Assembly: GCA_009921785.1 (NCBI GenBank) | Contig: RFXE01000004.1 | Span: forward strand, 1-25,017 | Length of the DNA: 25,017 nucleotides | DNA from: Alphaproteobacteria bacterium | Lineage (GTDB): Bacteria > Pseudomonadota > Alphaproteobacteria > Rhizobiales > Beijerinckiaceae | Direction of reading: 5' to 3' | Part shown: one piece after another, positions 1 through 7,733 of the stretch | Layout: every line of letters begins with the position of its first letter | Position numbering within the stretch: the stretch's first letter is position 1 | Position numbers and translations under genes: made by a program | Notes under the pieces: model-generated | The model's input: the letters and a program-made list of their open reading frames with translations, nothing else | Databases searched by the model: none | What the model was told of the DNA's origin: nothing

Positions 1-63
1 TTCTTTGAGCTTACCTGCATTATGCGTGGCGATGACAACTTTGCCGGAAAGACGAGGTGACAT
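1..63 (-). CDS. rdgB: RdgB/HAM1 family XTP/dITP pyrophosphatase, N-terminal fragment
   Basis: Only the first 21 codons lie in the window; the gene runs off the left edge. The translation contains VVIATHNAGKLKE, the N-terminal strand and nucleotide-binding loop of the RdgB/Ham1 house-cleaning pyrophosphatases that remove non-canonical purine triphosphates such as XTP and dITP. The ATG is two bases after the rph stop, so the two are almost certainly co-transcribed, and rph-rdgB is a common bacterial pair. The identification rests on this short motif plus the neighbour. Confidence 0.85.
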   Translation of the reverse strand, partial: MSPRLSGKVVIATHNAGKLKE

Positions 64-65
64 AA

Positions 66-779
66 TTACCCAATGATTGCTTTTTGCATCGTGACCAAAT
101 TTGAAATGCCATTTTTCGCAAGCTTCAAAAGCGCGAGAAGTTCTTCTTCCGAAAATGGTTTGCCTTCGGCAGTGCCTTGAATTTCAACAAGACCACCAGA
201 GCCCGTCATGACAAAATTTGCGTCCGTCTCGGCGGTTGAGTCTTCCGCATAATCAAGATCGATAACCGGAACGCCTTTAACAATGCCGCAGGATATCGCT
301 GCCAAATGATCGCGCAAGGGATTGCCGGTGATGATCGAGCGCGACTTCATCCATTGAATACAATCATGAAGCGCGACCCAAGCGCCCGTGATCGCCGCTG
401 TGCGGGTTCCGCCATCGGCTTGCAACACATCACAGTCGAGTGTGATTTGCCGCTCGGCCAATTGGCCAAGATCGACGACCGAGCGCAGAGAGCGTCCGAT
501 GAGGCGTTGTATTTCTTGCGTCCGGCCGGACGGTTTTCCGGAGGTGCTTTCGCGCCGCGTCCGTTCAGCCGTTGCGCGTGGCAACATGGCATATTCCGCC
601 GTAACCCAACCTTTGCCGGAGCCGCGAAGCCAAGGCGGAGCCTTTTCTTCGAGCGAAGCCGTGCAAAGCACATGGGTTTCACCGAATTTGACGAGGCAGG
701 AGCCCTCGGCATAGCGGGCGACGTGGCGTTCAAGAGAAACCGCCCGAAGCTCGTCGGGCGCGCGTTTTGAAGGGCGCAT
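66..779 (-). CDS. rph: Ribonuclease PH
   Basis: 237 residues, the usual length for RNase PH, a phosphorolytic 3'-5' exoribonuclease that trims tRNA 3' ends in the cytoplasm. Family landmarks are all present: GWVTAEYAMLPRAT near residue 57, an Arg-rich stretch followed by QEIQRLIGRSLR (phosphate and RNA contacts), CDVLQADGGTRTAAITG near 116-132, and DLDYAEDSTAETDANFVM near 175-192. The ATG start gives the canonical N-terminus MRPSKRAPDELR. It is directly followed by rdgB on the same strand and faces hrcA across about 150 bases. The 5' part is GC-rich (36/60 at 661-720) and the 3' end AT-rich (21/60 at 61-120). Confidence 0.97.
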   Translation of the reverse strand: MRPSKRAPDELRAVSLERHVARYAEGSCLVKFGETHVLCTASLEEKAPPWLRGSGKGWVTAEYAMLPRATAERTRRESTSGKPSGRTQEIQRLIGRSLRSVVDLGQLAERQITLDCDVLQADGGTRTAAITGAWVALHDCIQWMKSRSIITGNPLRDHLAAISCGIVKGVPVIDLDYAEDSTAETDANFVMTGSGGLVEIQGTAEGKPFSEEELLALLKLAKNGISNLVTMQKAIIG

Positions 780-930
780 ATAAGAAATATCCGAAAATAA
801 ATGTCAGTTGAGGGAGACTTCTAGGCTTCTCGCGCCGTCGTCGCAAGGCAAGACATCTTGATAAGGAGTGATCGCCTCTTCACATTAAGGGCGTTCAGTG
901 AAACATGGCTGATCCTAATTTGAGTGCCTC

Positions 931-2016
931 ATGAAAGACGACCTGTCCTCAGCCGCCACGAACCCGCTGATCGATCTCAATCAGAGATCGCGGGAGATTT
1001 TTCGGCGGATTGTGGAATCGTATCTCGAGACCGGCGAGCCCGTAGGCTCGCGCAATTTGTCGCGGCTGATCCCGATTGCCCTATCGCCTGCCTCCGTCCG
1101 CAATGTGATGGCCGACCTTGAAAGTGCGGGCCTTATCTACGCGCCGCATACAAGTGCCGGGCGCTTGCCGACTGAAAGCGGCCTGAGATTCTTTGTTGAT
1201 GCGCTGATGGAGGTGGGAGATTTATCAGCTGAGGAGCGCGGCAATATCGAAGCGCAAGTACGCGCGTCTGGCCAGGCCAAATCGACCGAGACTCTGTTGA
1301 CCGAAGCCTCCTCGATGCTTTCGGGATTAACGCGTGGCGCTGGCGTTGTGCTGACATCCAAAACAACTTCACCTTTGAAACATATTGAATTTGTTAGGAT
1401 CGAAAAAGGACGCGCCTTAACCGTTCTCGTGTCCGAAGATGGTACGATTGAAAATCGAATTATCGATTTGCCTCCCGGTCTACCGTCATCTGCTTTGGTT
1501 GAAGCGTCGAATTATTTGTCAGATCGTATTCGTGGCAAAACGATCGCTGAATTGCGTGTCGAGCTTGAGCAAGCAAAAAAAGATGCCGAGCGCGAACTTG
1601 ATTCGCTCACTGCCAATCTTGTTTCAACCGGTCTTGCGAATTGGACGGGGACGGCGGAAGATCGACAGCTGATTATCCGCGGCCAAGCGAATCTCCTTGG
1701 TGATCTTAGAGCGATTGATGATCTTGATCGTGTGAGACTTCTATTCTCCGATCTTGAAACCAAGAAAGATGTGATTGATCTCTTATCACGCGCCGAAACC
1801 GGTGAAGGCGTTAGAATTTACATTGGATCTGAAAACAAACTTTTTTCGATGTCCGGCTCTTCAATGATTGCCGCCCCGTTCCGAGACAGTCAGCAGAAAA
1901 TCGTTGGTGTACTTGGTATTATTGGCCCCACCCGTTTGAACTATGCGAAGGTCGTACCCATGGTTGATTATACGGCGAAGATCATTTCAAAATTGATTGA
2001 GAGCGGTCGCGCTTAA
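931..2016 (+). CDS. hrcA: Heat-inducible transcription repressor HrcA
   Basis: 361 residues. HrcA is a homodimeric repressor of class I heat-shock operons (groESL, often hrcA itself) that binds CIRCE elements and is kept active by GroEL. The N-terminus is a winged helix (about residues 10-85, with SPASVRNVMADLESAGLI as recognition region and the family-typical PHTSAGRLPTESGLRFFVD). A central GAF-like region follows, and the C-terminus carries the conserved VLGIIGPTRLNYAKV. In many alphaproteobacteria hrcA is followed by grpE; here a broken transporter lies tail-to-tail instead. I found no CIRCE element upstream, so autoregulation is not apparent here. The stop codon sits inside a perfect inverted repeat (2010-2030). 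Confidence 0.96.
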   Translation: MKDDLSSAATNPLIDLNQRSREIFRRIVESYLETGEPVGSRNLSRLIPIALSPASVRNVMADLESAGLIYAPHTSAGRLPTESGLRFFVDALMEVGDLSAEERGNIEAQVRASGQAKSTETLLTEASSMLSGLTRGAGVVLTSKTTSPLKHIEFVRIEKGRALTVLVSEDGTIENRIIDLPPGLPSSALVEASNYLSDRIRGKTIAELRVELEQAKKDAERELDSLTANLVSTGLANWTGTAEDRQLIIRGQANLLGDLRAIDDLDRVRLLFSDLETKKDVIDLLSRAETGEGVRIYIGSENKLFSMSGSSMIAAPFRDSQQKIVGVLGIIGPTRLNYAKVVPMVDYTAKIISKLIESGRA

Positions 2017-2030
2017 AAAAATTTTAAGCG
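2010..2030. terminator. 9-bp inverted repeat spanning both convergent stop codons
   Basis: CGCTTAAAA at 2010-2018, three A, then TTTTAAGCG at 2022-2030: a perfect 9-bp inverted repeat. It contains the hrcA stop (2014-2016) and the stop of the convergent transporter remnant (2024-2026). Its A/T-rich arms and position suggest a bidirectional terminator, although the stem has only three GC pairs at its base and no separate long T tract. Confidence 0.5.
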
Positions 2031-2750
2031 ATACGAAGTAAAACGGCGCCCATAAAGGCAAGGCCGCAGGCTGTCCAGCGCATGAGGCCCACAGGCTCCT
2101 TTAAAATCACAACAGAAATGCCAAGCGCAAAAAGCACGCTGGTTTCGCGAATGGCCGAAGCTGCGCCTACGGGACCATGCGTGAGAGCATAAAGAAATAA
2201 TACATAAGAACTCATTGAAAAGAGTGAGGCAAAAAAGCCAAAGCGGTATTCACCCTTCATCACTTTTGAAAGGGGAACGCCTTCAGCGCGCATGAAAAAG
2301 GGCATTGCGATGGCGTGGTTTCCAGCCAATCGATTCTTGTCTTCGCCCGGAGAAAGCAAGCAGAATGACACCAACCGAAACGAATATGATGCCCAACAGA
2401 GCAAGCGCACCGTGAAAGCCCATTGGTAGAAAAATGAAATCGAGCGCTGTAACCGCGAGCGGGATTGTTCCCCGCATCATCGGATAGGCCACCGCGAAGG
2501 GCATCATCCGATAGATAGCAACGAGTATGCGTAAGGTTGTCGTATTGAAAAGGATCCCGAGCAAGAGCCAGGGAAAGGCTTCAAGCGGCGGCAGGCCATA
2601 CCAAAGCGTAAAGGGAATCGAAATAACGCCCGCCATAAACACGGTTGCCGTCACCGCCGCCGAGGGATCGGGCCGGGAGCGCGCCGCGGCATTCCAGCCG
2701 GCATGGAAAATCGCACTGAGCAGGGCCGCTAGAAAAGGGATCAGGTCCAA
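2024..2750 (-). pseudogene. DMT/EamA-family transporter, frameshifted and internally shortened
   Basis: Two overlapping frames together read as one drug/metabolite-type membrane transporter. The first (2750 down to 2283) starts MDLIPFLAALLSAIFHAGWN and contains several hydrophobic helices. The second carries the last helices, with SSYVLFLYALTHGPVG and the family-typical AIRETSVLFALGI, then VILKEPVG. The frame changes near 2310-2325: one frame reads IGWKPRHRNALFHAR and stops, the other HAIAMPFFMRAEGVP. Joined, they give about 240 residues against roughly 280-290 usual; the helix expected between the AIAMPFF and EGVPLS segments seems absent. The only start in frame is TTG with no ribosome binding site. 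I infer a decayed gene. A sequencing error could explain the frameshift but not the missing segment. Confidence 0.8.
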
Positions 2751-2942
2751 TACGTTTCGCTTTATTAGTTTGGTTGCGCGTTGAGAGAGGTTTTAGCCCG
2801 CTCGGGGCCCTCCGCCCAAGCCCAAAAAGGGACAAGCATGGCTCCTCCCCGCTTCCAACAAGGCTCTTAAGGTGCGACTCATAATCCCATGACTTGATCC
2901 CGCGACTTGGAAAACCCAGTGCGGACTGCTAGACGCGTGCTC

Positions 2943-4694
2943 ATGACCACGCACTCTTTTGACCAAATCCGCAATTTTTCCATCGTTGCCCATATCGACC
3001 ACGGCAAATCGACGCTCGCCGACCGTTTGATCCAGAAAACCGGCGGGTTGGCGGAACGCGACATGGTCGAGCAAGTGCTCGACTCCATGGATATTGAGCG
3101 CGAGCGCGGCATCACGATCAAAGCGCAGACTGTGCGCCTCTCCTACAAGGCCGAGGACGGCAAAACCTATATCTTGAACCTCATGGACACGCCCGGCCAT
3201 GTGGACTTCGCCTATGAAGTCTCGCGCTCGCTGGCCGCCTGTGAAGGATCGCTGCTGGTCGTCGATGCGTCGCAAGGTGTGGAAGCGCAGACGCTCGCCA
3301 ATGTCTATCACGCGCTCGATGCCGGGCACGAAATCGTCCCTGTGCTCAACAAGGTCGATCTTCCCGCGGCTGAGCCGGATCGTATCAAACAACAGATCGA
3401 AGATGTCATCGGATTAGACGCCTCCGAAGCGGTTCCGATCTCGGCGAAGACGGGCCTGAACATCGAAGGCGTGTTGGAAGCCATCGTCAAAAAATTACCC
3501 CCACCAAAGGGCGACGAGACGGCACCATTGAAAGCGATGCTCGTTGACAGTTGGTACGACGCTTATCTCGGCGTTATGATGGGCACAAATGCCCGTTACA
3601 GTATCGATAAGATCGGCGTCTTCACACCGAAGATGCAGGATGTTGCTGAACTTGGTCCTGGCGAAATTGGCTTCATTACCGCGCAGATCAAACAGGTTGC
3701 CGATACGCGCGTTGGCGATACGATTACTGAAACAAAGCGGCCTTGTGCGGGTGCGCTCGAAGGATTTAAACCCGCTCAGCCGGTTGTGTTCTGTGGCCTC
3801 TTCCCTGTTGATGCTGCTCAATTCGAAGATTTGCGCGCGGCGATGGGCAAGCTACGCTTGAATGATGCAAGTTTCTCTTATGAAATGGAATCCTCGGCTG
3901 CTCTCGGCTTCGGCTTTCGTTGTGGCTTTTTAGGTCTGCTTCACCTTGAAATTATTCAAGAGCGTCTGAGCCGCGAGTTTAATCTTGATCTCATCGCGAC
4001 TGCACCTTCGGTTATCTATAAAATCGCGCTAAAAGACGGCAGTGATATTGATCTTCATAATCCTGCTGATATGCCGGATATTATGAAGATCGAGACCATT
4101 CAAGAGCCATGGATTCGCGCTACGATTTTAACGCCTGATGATTATCTCGGTGCAATCTTGAAACTCTGTCAAGATCGTCGTGGTACGCAGATTGATTTGA
4201 ACTATGTCGGCAAGCGCGCAATGGTGGTTTATGATTTGCCACTCAACGAAGTCGTTTTCGATTTTTATGATCGGTTGAAGTCAATCTCAAAGGGCTACGC
4301 AAGTTTCGATTACAACATCACAGATTATCGCGAAGGTGATCTCGTGAAGATGTCGATCCTTGTGAATGCGGAGCCCGTCGATGCGCTTTCGATGCTTGTG
4401 CATCGCACACGCGCAGACTCACGCGGCCGCGCGATGTGCGAGAAATTGAAAGACCTCATCCCGCAGCATTTGTTTCAAATTCCCATTCAAGCGGCGATTG
4501 GTGGCAAAATCATCGCACGCGAAACTATTTCTGCTTTGCGGAAAGACGTAACGGCAAAGTGCTATGGCGGTGATATTTCCCGTAAGCGCAAATTGCTCGA
4601 CAAGCAGAAGGAAGGCAAAAAGCGCATGCGGCAATTCGGTAAGGTCGAGATTCCGCAAGAAGCCTTCATCGCCGCCCTCAAGATGGACAGCTAA
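2943..4694 (+). CDS. lepA: Elongation factor 4 (LepA)
   Basis: 583 residues with the ATG at 2943, giving the canonical start MTTHSFDQIRNFSIVAHIDH; the in-frame TTG at 2907 adds an unconserved leader. LepA is a ribosome-associated translational GTPase, proposed to act in back-translocation or in initiation/biogenesis. GTPase motifs: AHIDHGKST (residues 16-24), RGITIKAQT, DTPGHVDF, NKVD. The elongation-factor domains II, III and V follow, then the LepA-specific C-terminal domain with KCYGGDISRKRKLLDKQKEG. Composition is uneven: 39/60 GC at 3181-3240 but 22/60 at 4261-4320, recovering at the end. No strong Shine-Dalgarno is visible. Confidence 0.97.
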   Translation: MTTHSFDQIRNFSIVAHIDHGKSTLADRLIQKTGGLAERDMVEQVLDSMDIERERGITIKAQTVRLSYKAEDGKTYILNLMDTPGHVDFAYEVSRSLAACEGSLLVVDASQGVEAQTLANVYHALDAGHEIVPVLNKVDLPAAEPDRIKQQIEDVIGLDASEAVPISAKTGLNIEGVLEAIVKKLPPPKGDETAPLKAMLVDSWYDAYLGVMMGTNARYSIDKIGVFTPKMQDVAELGPGEIGFITAQIKQVADTRVGDTITETKRPCAGALEGFKPAQPVVFCGLFPVDAAQFEDLRAAMGKLRLNDASFSYEMESSAALGFGFRCGFLGLLHLEIIQERLSREFNLDLIATAPSVIYKIALKDGSDIDLHNPADMPDIMKIETIQEPWIRATILTPDDYLGAILKLCQDRRGTQIDLNYVGKRAMVVYDLPLNEVVFDFYDRLKSISKGYASFDYNITDYREGDLVKMSILVNAEPVDALSMLVHRTRADSRGRAMCEKLKDLIPQHLFQIPIQAAIGGKIIARETISALRKDVTAKCYGGDISRKRKLLDKQKEGKKRMRQFGKVEIPQEAFIAALKMDS

Positions 4695-4740
4695 GCTTAT
4701 TCAAGACTATGATTGCCTCCTAAAAAACTAGGGGGGCAGT

Positions 4741-5103
4741 ATGACCGATCTTTCAACGCTCGAAGGCTTCCACAAACGCTGGGTTGAGGTCTTCAACAGC
4801 CATGATCTCGACGCCCATGCGGCGCTCTATACCGACGACGCCATGCTTTTCGGTTCTGTTCCAGAACTCATAATCGGACGCGCGTCTATTCGTGATTATT
4901 TTGCGGGACGCGGTCCTAAAGTCCATGTAGCGCGCTATCCGTTTCCGCGTGTCGTTATGATCAGCGATGCGGTTGCCGCAACTGCCGCACATGTTGATTT
5001 TGCCGATGGCGATTCGTCCATGCCCTATCGCGTCACCTGGATGCTTGTGAAACGCGAGGGCGAATGGAAAATTGCGCAACATCACGGCTCCCCGCGCGGT
5101 TGA
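4741..5103 (+). CDS. SnoaL/DUF4440-like NTF2-fold protein
   Basis: 120 residues with the cone-shaped NTF2-like fold pattern: helix FHKRWVEVFNSHDLDAHAALYTDD, then GRASIRDYF, and closing strands VTWMLVKREGEWKIAQHHGS. This matches the SgcJ/EcaC/SnoaL-like group of small dimeric proteins; these range from isomerases and hydrolases to unknowns, so no reaction can be assigned. A strong Shine-Dalgarno (AGGGGGG at 4730-4736) precedes the ATG. It follows lepA by 46 bases and is followed 10 bases later by a tiny membrane protein. No signal peptide is visible, so it is probably cytoplasmic. Confidence 0.85.
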   Translation: MTDLSTLEGFHKRWVEVFNSHDLDAHAALYTDDAMLFGSVPELIIGRASIRDYFAGRGPKVHVARYPFPRVVMISDAVAATAAHVDFADGDSSMPYRVTWMLVKREGEWKIAQHHGSPRG

Positions 5104-5113
5104 GGATTAGCCG

Positions 5114-5251
5114 ATGATGTTTGCAGCCCTCATTCTCGACGGACTGATCATCGTCACTATCTTTGCGTCAGCCCTGTTGTGGTTTCTTGCAAGCCGCAAT
5201 CGATTGCGGCGCATTAGCCGTCATGAGGTGCTCGACTCGGCCGCATCGTGA
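5114..5251 (+). CDS. Tiny single-span membrane protein, probably the 5' half of a frameshifted gene
   Basis: 45 codons starting MMFAALILDGLIIVTIFASA: one hydrophobic span at residues 3-26, then a basic segment (ASRNRLRRISRH) that would face the cytoplasm. GAGG at 5102-5105, overlapping the preceding stop, is a possible ribosome binding site. The reading frame ends at TGA 5249-5251 but a continuation with good coding character begins immediately in another frame (5257-5364), so the intact gene was probably about 80 codons. I do not recognise a named family. Confidence 0.55.
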   Translation: MMFAALILDGLIIVTIFASALLWFLASRNRLRRISRHEVLDSAAS

Positions 5252-5256
5252 CGACG

Positions 5257-5364
5257 ATGAATCGGACACAGATCCTCAATTCCCGCGCAGCATTAGCAAC
5301 CGCTCTTTCGACATTGTTCGCGGCACTGCGTGTCGCACTCGATTTAACGACGATGATCAATTGA
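5257..5364 (+). pseudogene. Out-of-frame continuation of the tiny membrane protein
   Basis: 35 codons reading MNRTQILNSRAALATALSTL and a further hydrophobic segment FAALRVALDL, in a frame different from 5114-5251. The frame is open upstream through CGC ATC GTG ACG ACG. The alternation of small and hydrophobic residues looks like a genuine amphipathic or second membrane helix, suggesting that a frame change or short deletion near 5240 split one gene. It could instead be a separate small gene, but no ribosome binding site is evident. Confidence 0.4.
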
Positions 5365-5376
5365 TGATCATCGTCG
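5348..5376. terminator. 12-bp perfect stem-loop after the small membrane gene
   Basis: CGACGATGATCA at 5348-5359 and TGATCATCGTCG at 5365-5376, with a 5-base loop. It overlaps the end of the out-of-frame continuation (stop 5362-5364) and separates it from the convergent zinc-ribbon gene (ends 5393). There is no T tract on either side, so it may be a transcript-end stabiliser or a bidirectional barrier rather than a classical intrinsic terminator. Confidence 0.5.
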
Positions 5377-5392
5377 CATTAATCGTAAAGCC

Positions 5393-5674
5393 TTAGTCAA
5401 AGAGCTCTTCAAGAAAAGATTTTGGTCTCTTCTTATAGCCGTGTCCGTAATCCTGTTGGTGATGACTATACGCCGGAGGCACGGGTGAGCGATATGTATT
5501 CTGTGGCGGTTGTGCAGGGGCTGCACTGCGCTCTATGATTTTATCGAGTTCGCCGCGATCTAGCCACACACCACGACATTGCGGGCAATAATCAATTTCG
5601 ATGCCTTGCCTCTCGCTTAATGTGAGCGGAGCAGAACATACTGGACATGGCATACCACCTGAAGAACGTTGCAT
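5393..5674 (-). CDS. TFIIB-type zinc-ribbon protein
   Basis: 93 residues. The N-terminal zinc ribbon has two CxxC knuckles (Cys10/Cys13 and Cys30/Cys33) followed by RGVWLDRGELDKIIERS, the signature of the bacterial zf-TFIIB family of unknown function. The remainder is low-complexity (Pro, Tyr, His-rich) and ends FLEELFD, an acidic tail. The start at 5674 has an AGGGAGA Shine-Dalgarno seven bases upstream; an internal ATG at 5653 would give the shorter N-terminus MPCPVC. It lies about 190 bases downstream of ispB on the same strand. Its role is unknown. Confidence 0.85.
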   Translation of the reverse strand: MQRSSGGMPCPVCSAPLTLSERQGIEIDYCPQCRGVWLDRGELDKIIERSAAPAQPPQNTYRSPVPPAYSHHQQDYGHGYKKRPKSFLEELFD

Positions 5675-5822
5675 GAAAGGGTCTCCCTGAATACAGGCCC
5701 TCTCCCGTCCGATCCATCATGGATGTTAAACTGATCGGGCCCAATGATGCGGTCCGACATCACATTTGCTTTTTGAAAAGCACATGTCAGAGGGGCCCGG
5801 CCCGCATGCTTATTAGTGAGGG

Positions 5823-5854
5823 AAATTGCGGCAAATATTTGACCGCAATTTTTT
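5823..5854 (+). terminator. Intrinsic terminator-like hairpin, T tract on the plus side
   Basis: AAATTGCGG (5823-5831) and CCGCAATTT (5843-5851) form a perfect 9-bp stem with an 11-base loop. Reading plus, the stem runs into six T (5849-5854), a good rho-independent terminator. Reading minus it lies 13 bases after the ispB stop but has only three U before CCC. It probably serves ispB, but the better T tract faces the plus strand, where no protein gene ends. Confidence 0.6.
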
Positions 5855-5863
5855 CGATCAAAT

Positions 5864-6880
5864 TTAATGCGCGCGCGAAATACAGAAATCGACGGCTTCA
5901 AGCATCGCACGTTTCATCGGCGTATCCGCAAAGATCGCTAAAGCATCGCGTGCCATTGCGCCATAATGACGCGCACGATCAATTGTGTCTTCGATCGCGC
6001 GATGTTTCTTAACGATTGCCATGGCTTCGGCGAGCTCTGCATCACCATGTTGGCCTTCTTCTAAAGTGCGTTTCCAAAACGCGCGCTCTGTTTCAGTACC
6101 GCGACGATAAGACAGTACAACAGGCAATGTGATTTTTCCTTCACGGAAATCATCGCCTGTGTTCTTGCCAAGTTTTGAAGCAACGCCGCCATAATCAAGC
6201 GCGTCATCGATCAACTGAAATGCAATGCCGAGATTGGTGCCGTAGGAACGACACGCTGCTTGTTCGGTTTTACTTTTGCCAGCGATGATAGGGCCCACCT
6301 CACACGCCGCCGCAAAGAGGGCCGCTGTTTTTCCACGCACAACTTGGAGATATTCGTCTTCAGTCGTTTCGGTATTTTTGGCAACTGCCAATTGCATGAC
6401 TTCGCCTTCGGCAATAACCGTCGCGGCGGTGGAGAGCACATCAAGCGCATGAAGGGAGCCGACTTCGACCATCATTTTGAACGCTTGGCCGAGCAGAAAA
6501 TCGCCAACCAAAACGCTCGCTTCATTGCCCCACAACATGCGCGCAGCCAATTTTCCGCGCCGCATCTCGCTATCATCGACGACATCATCATGAAGCAAAG
6601 TGGCGGTGTGCATGAATTCAACCGCAGCGGCGAGTTTTACATCGCCCTCACCGGCATAGTCGCAAAGAGACGCCGTGGCCAAAGTCAGCATTGGGCGCAA
6701 CCGCTTTCCGCCTGAATCGATCAGATGGCGCGCGATTTCAGGAATCATTTCGACATCCGAGCCGACGCGGGACAGAATGAGGCGATTGACGCCTTCCATG
6801 CCGGGCCGGGTTAGAGCCAGGAGCGCGTCGAGCGATGGCCCGCCCGACGATTTTTCCTCAAGAGATACAACTACACCCAC
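5864..6880 (-). CDS. ispB: Long-chain polyprenyl (octaprenyl-type) diphosphate synthase
   Basis: 338 residues. It condenses farnesyl diphosphate with isopentenyl diphosphate units to make the long isoprenoid tail of ubiquinone. Both Asp-rich motifs are present: DDVVD at residues 98-102 and DDALD at 225-229, with GGKRLRP (57-63) and VRGKTAALF (181-189). The small residues upstream of the first motif (HTATLLHDD) fit a long product; exact chain length cannot be read. The start is GTG at 6880 with AAAAGGG eight bases upstream. It is divergent from a TrmN6-like methylase, a pairing often seen in alphaproteobacteria. GC falls from 42/60 (6781-6840) to 26/60 (6121-6180). Confidence 0.93.
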   Translation of the reverse strand: MGVVVSLEEKSSGGPSLDALLALTRPGMEGVNRLILSRVGSDVEMIPEIARHLIDSGGKRLRPMLTLATASLCDYAGEGDVKLAAAVEFMHTATLLHDDVVDDSEMRRGKLAARMLWGNEASVLVGDFLLGQAFKMMVEVGSLHALDVLSTAATVIAEGEVMQLAVAKNTETTEDEYLQVVRGKTAALFAAACEVGPIIAGKSKTEQAACRSYGTNLGIAFQLIDDALDYGGVASKLGKNTGDDFREGKITLPVVLSYRRGTETERAFWKRTLEEGQHGDAELAEAMAIVKKHRAIEDTIDRARHYGAMARDALAIFADTPMKRAMLEAVDFCISRAH

Positions 6881-6986
6881 GATTCCGACCCTTTTTTCCC
6901 AGGCTCATTTAACCGGGTGGAAAATGCCATGCCCCACGCGGCGAGGCAACTTGCCAAGCAGAATTAAGGCCCGATATTGGAGGCCT

Positions 6987-7733
6987 ATGACAGTTACAGA
7001 CTTTTTTGGCGGTAAAATTAGGCTTGCCCAAAGCGCAACCGGCCACCGGGCCGGTACGGATGCAATACTTCTTGCTGCCCTTGTCGAGGCCTCCGACGCT
7101 GGGAGCATCATTGACGCAGGCTCGGCTTCGGGCGCTGCGGGCCTATGTGTGGCGCGCCGCTTTAGTTCAGCCAAAGTGAAGCTGATCGATATTGACGCCC
7201 AACAAGTGGAACTTGCGCAACAAAATATCGAGCTCAACGGGTTTACGGATAGGGTTCGCGCTGCTCAGGGAGATTTTCTCTCGCCCTTCGCGCAAAGAGA
7301 ACGACAAGGATTGGTCGGCGAGGACGCCGATTGCTTGATCACTAACCCGCCCTTCCTCGATGAGAGCCGCGATCGCATCTCCGACGATCAAGAAAAAAAT
7401 CGCGCCCATGTGATGCCGGAAAATGGGCTTACTTTTTGGCTCAAAGCCTGCAGTGCACTATTAAAATCCAAAGGCCGTTTGCATCTCATTCATCGCGCTG
7501 ATCGTCTATCGGATGTATTGAATGCTCTTCCTTCAAACTTTGGAGCAATAAGAATCATACCGGTTCATGCACGAGAGAATGAGGCCGCAATTCGTATTCT
7601 TGTAACCGCGATTAAAAACAGCCGGGCGCCCTTAAGTATCGCGCCCGGATTTATTTTGCACGAGGCGGATGGACGCTTCACTGCACAAGCAGAAGCCATC
7701 CATCAAGGCGAGGGCGGTCTCACTGCGCCTTGA
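6987..7733 (+). CDS. TrmN6-like tRNA/RNA adenine-N6 methyltransferase
   Basis: 248 residues from the ATG at 6987, which has TGGAGG just upstream; the open frame extends further 5' but only antisense to ispB. It is a Rossmann-fold SAM methyltransferase: motif I region IIDAGSASGAAGLCVARRF (the usual GxGxG is degenerate), acidic strand LIDIDAQQVELA, and catalytic LITNPPFLD (NPPF, amino-methylation of adenine). N-terminal GGKIRLAQSATGHRAGTDA fits the YfiC/TrmN6 group that makes m6A37 in tRNA1(Val). Substrate is inferred from family only. The last 14 bases overlap the convergent hydrolase gene tail-to-tail. Confidence 0.85.
   Translation: MTVTDFFGGKIRLAQSATGHRAGTDAILLAALVEASDAGSIIDAGSASGAAGLCVARRFSSAKVKLIDIDAQQVELAQQNIELNGFTDRVRAAQGDFLSPFAQRERQGLVGEDADCLITNPPFLDESRDRISDDQEKNRAHVMPENGLTFWLKACSALLKSKGRLHLIHRADRLSDVLNALPSNFGAIRIIPVHARENEAAIRILVTAIKNSRAPLSIAPGFILHEADGRFTAQAEAIHQGEGGLTAP

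Noticed and set aside
306..770. 154-codon plus-strand open frame opposite rph
   Set aside because: Antisense shadow of a certain gene; no family features and no ribosome binding site.
857..887. CTTGATA-N17-CACATTA before hrcA as a heat-shock sigma factor promoter
   Set aside because: The -35 part fits, but the -10 match is poor; too weak to annotate without transcript data.
904..930. GAGTGC just before hrcA as half of a CIRCE element
   Set aside because: The matching TTAGCACTC arm nine bases upstream is absent.
2013..2027. TTAA-N7-TTAA at the hrcA 3' end as a CtrA site
   Set aside because: It is a by-product of the A/T-rich inverted repeat over two stop codons and is not upstream of any gene.
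2870..2915. CTCATAA reminiscent of an initiator/elongator tRNA-Met anticodon loop before lepA
   Set aside because: The flanking bases do not pair as an anticodon stem and no acceptor, D or T arm can be built.
2793..3392. 199-codon minus-strand open frame opposite the lepA 5' end
   Set aside because: It mirrors the codons of the highly conserved GTPase domain; composition artefact of GC-rich lepA start.
6675..6986. N-terminal extension of the TrmN6-like methylase
   Set aside because: It is antisense to ispB and unrelated to methylases; the ATG at 6987 has a Shine-Dalgarno and begins the conserved N-terminus.
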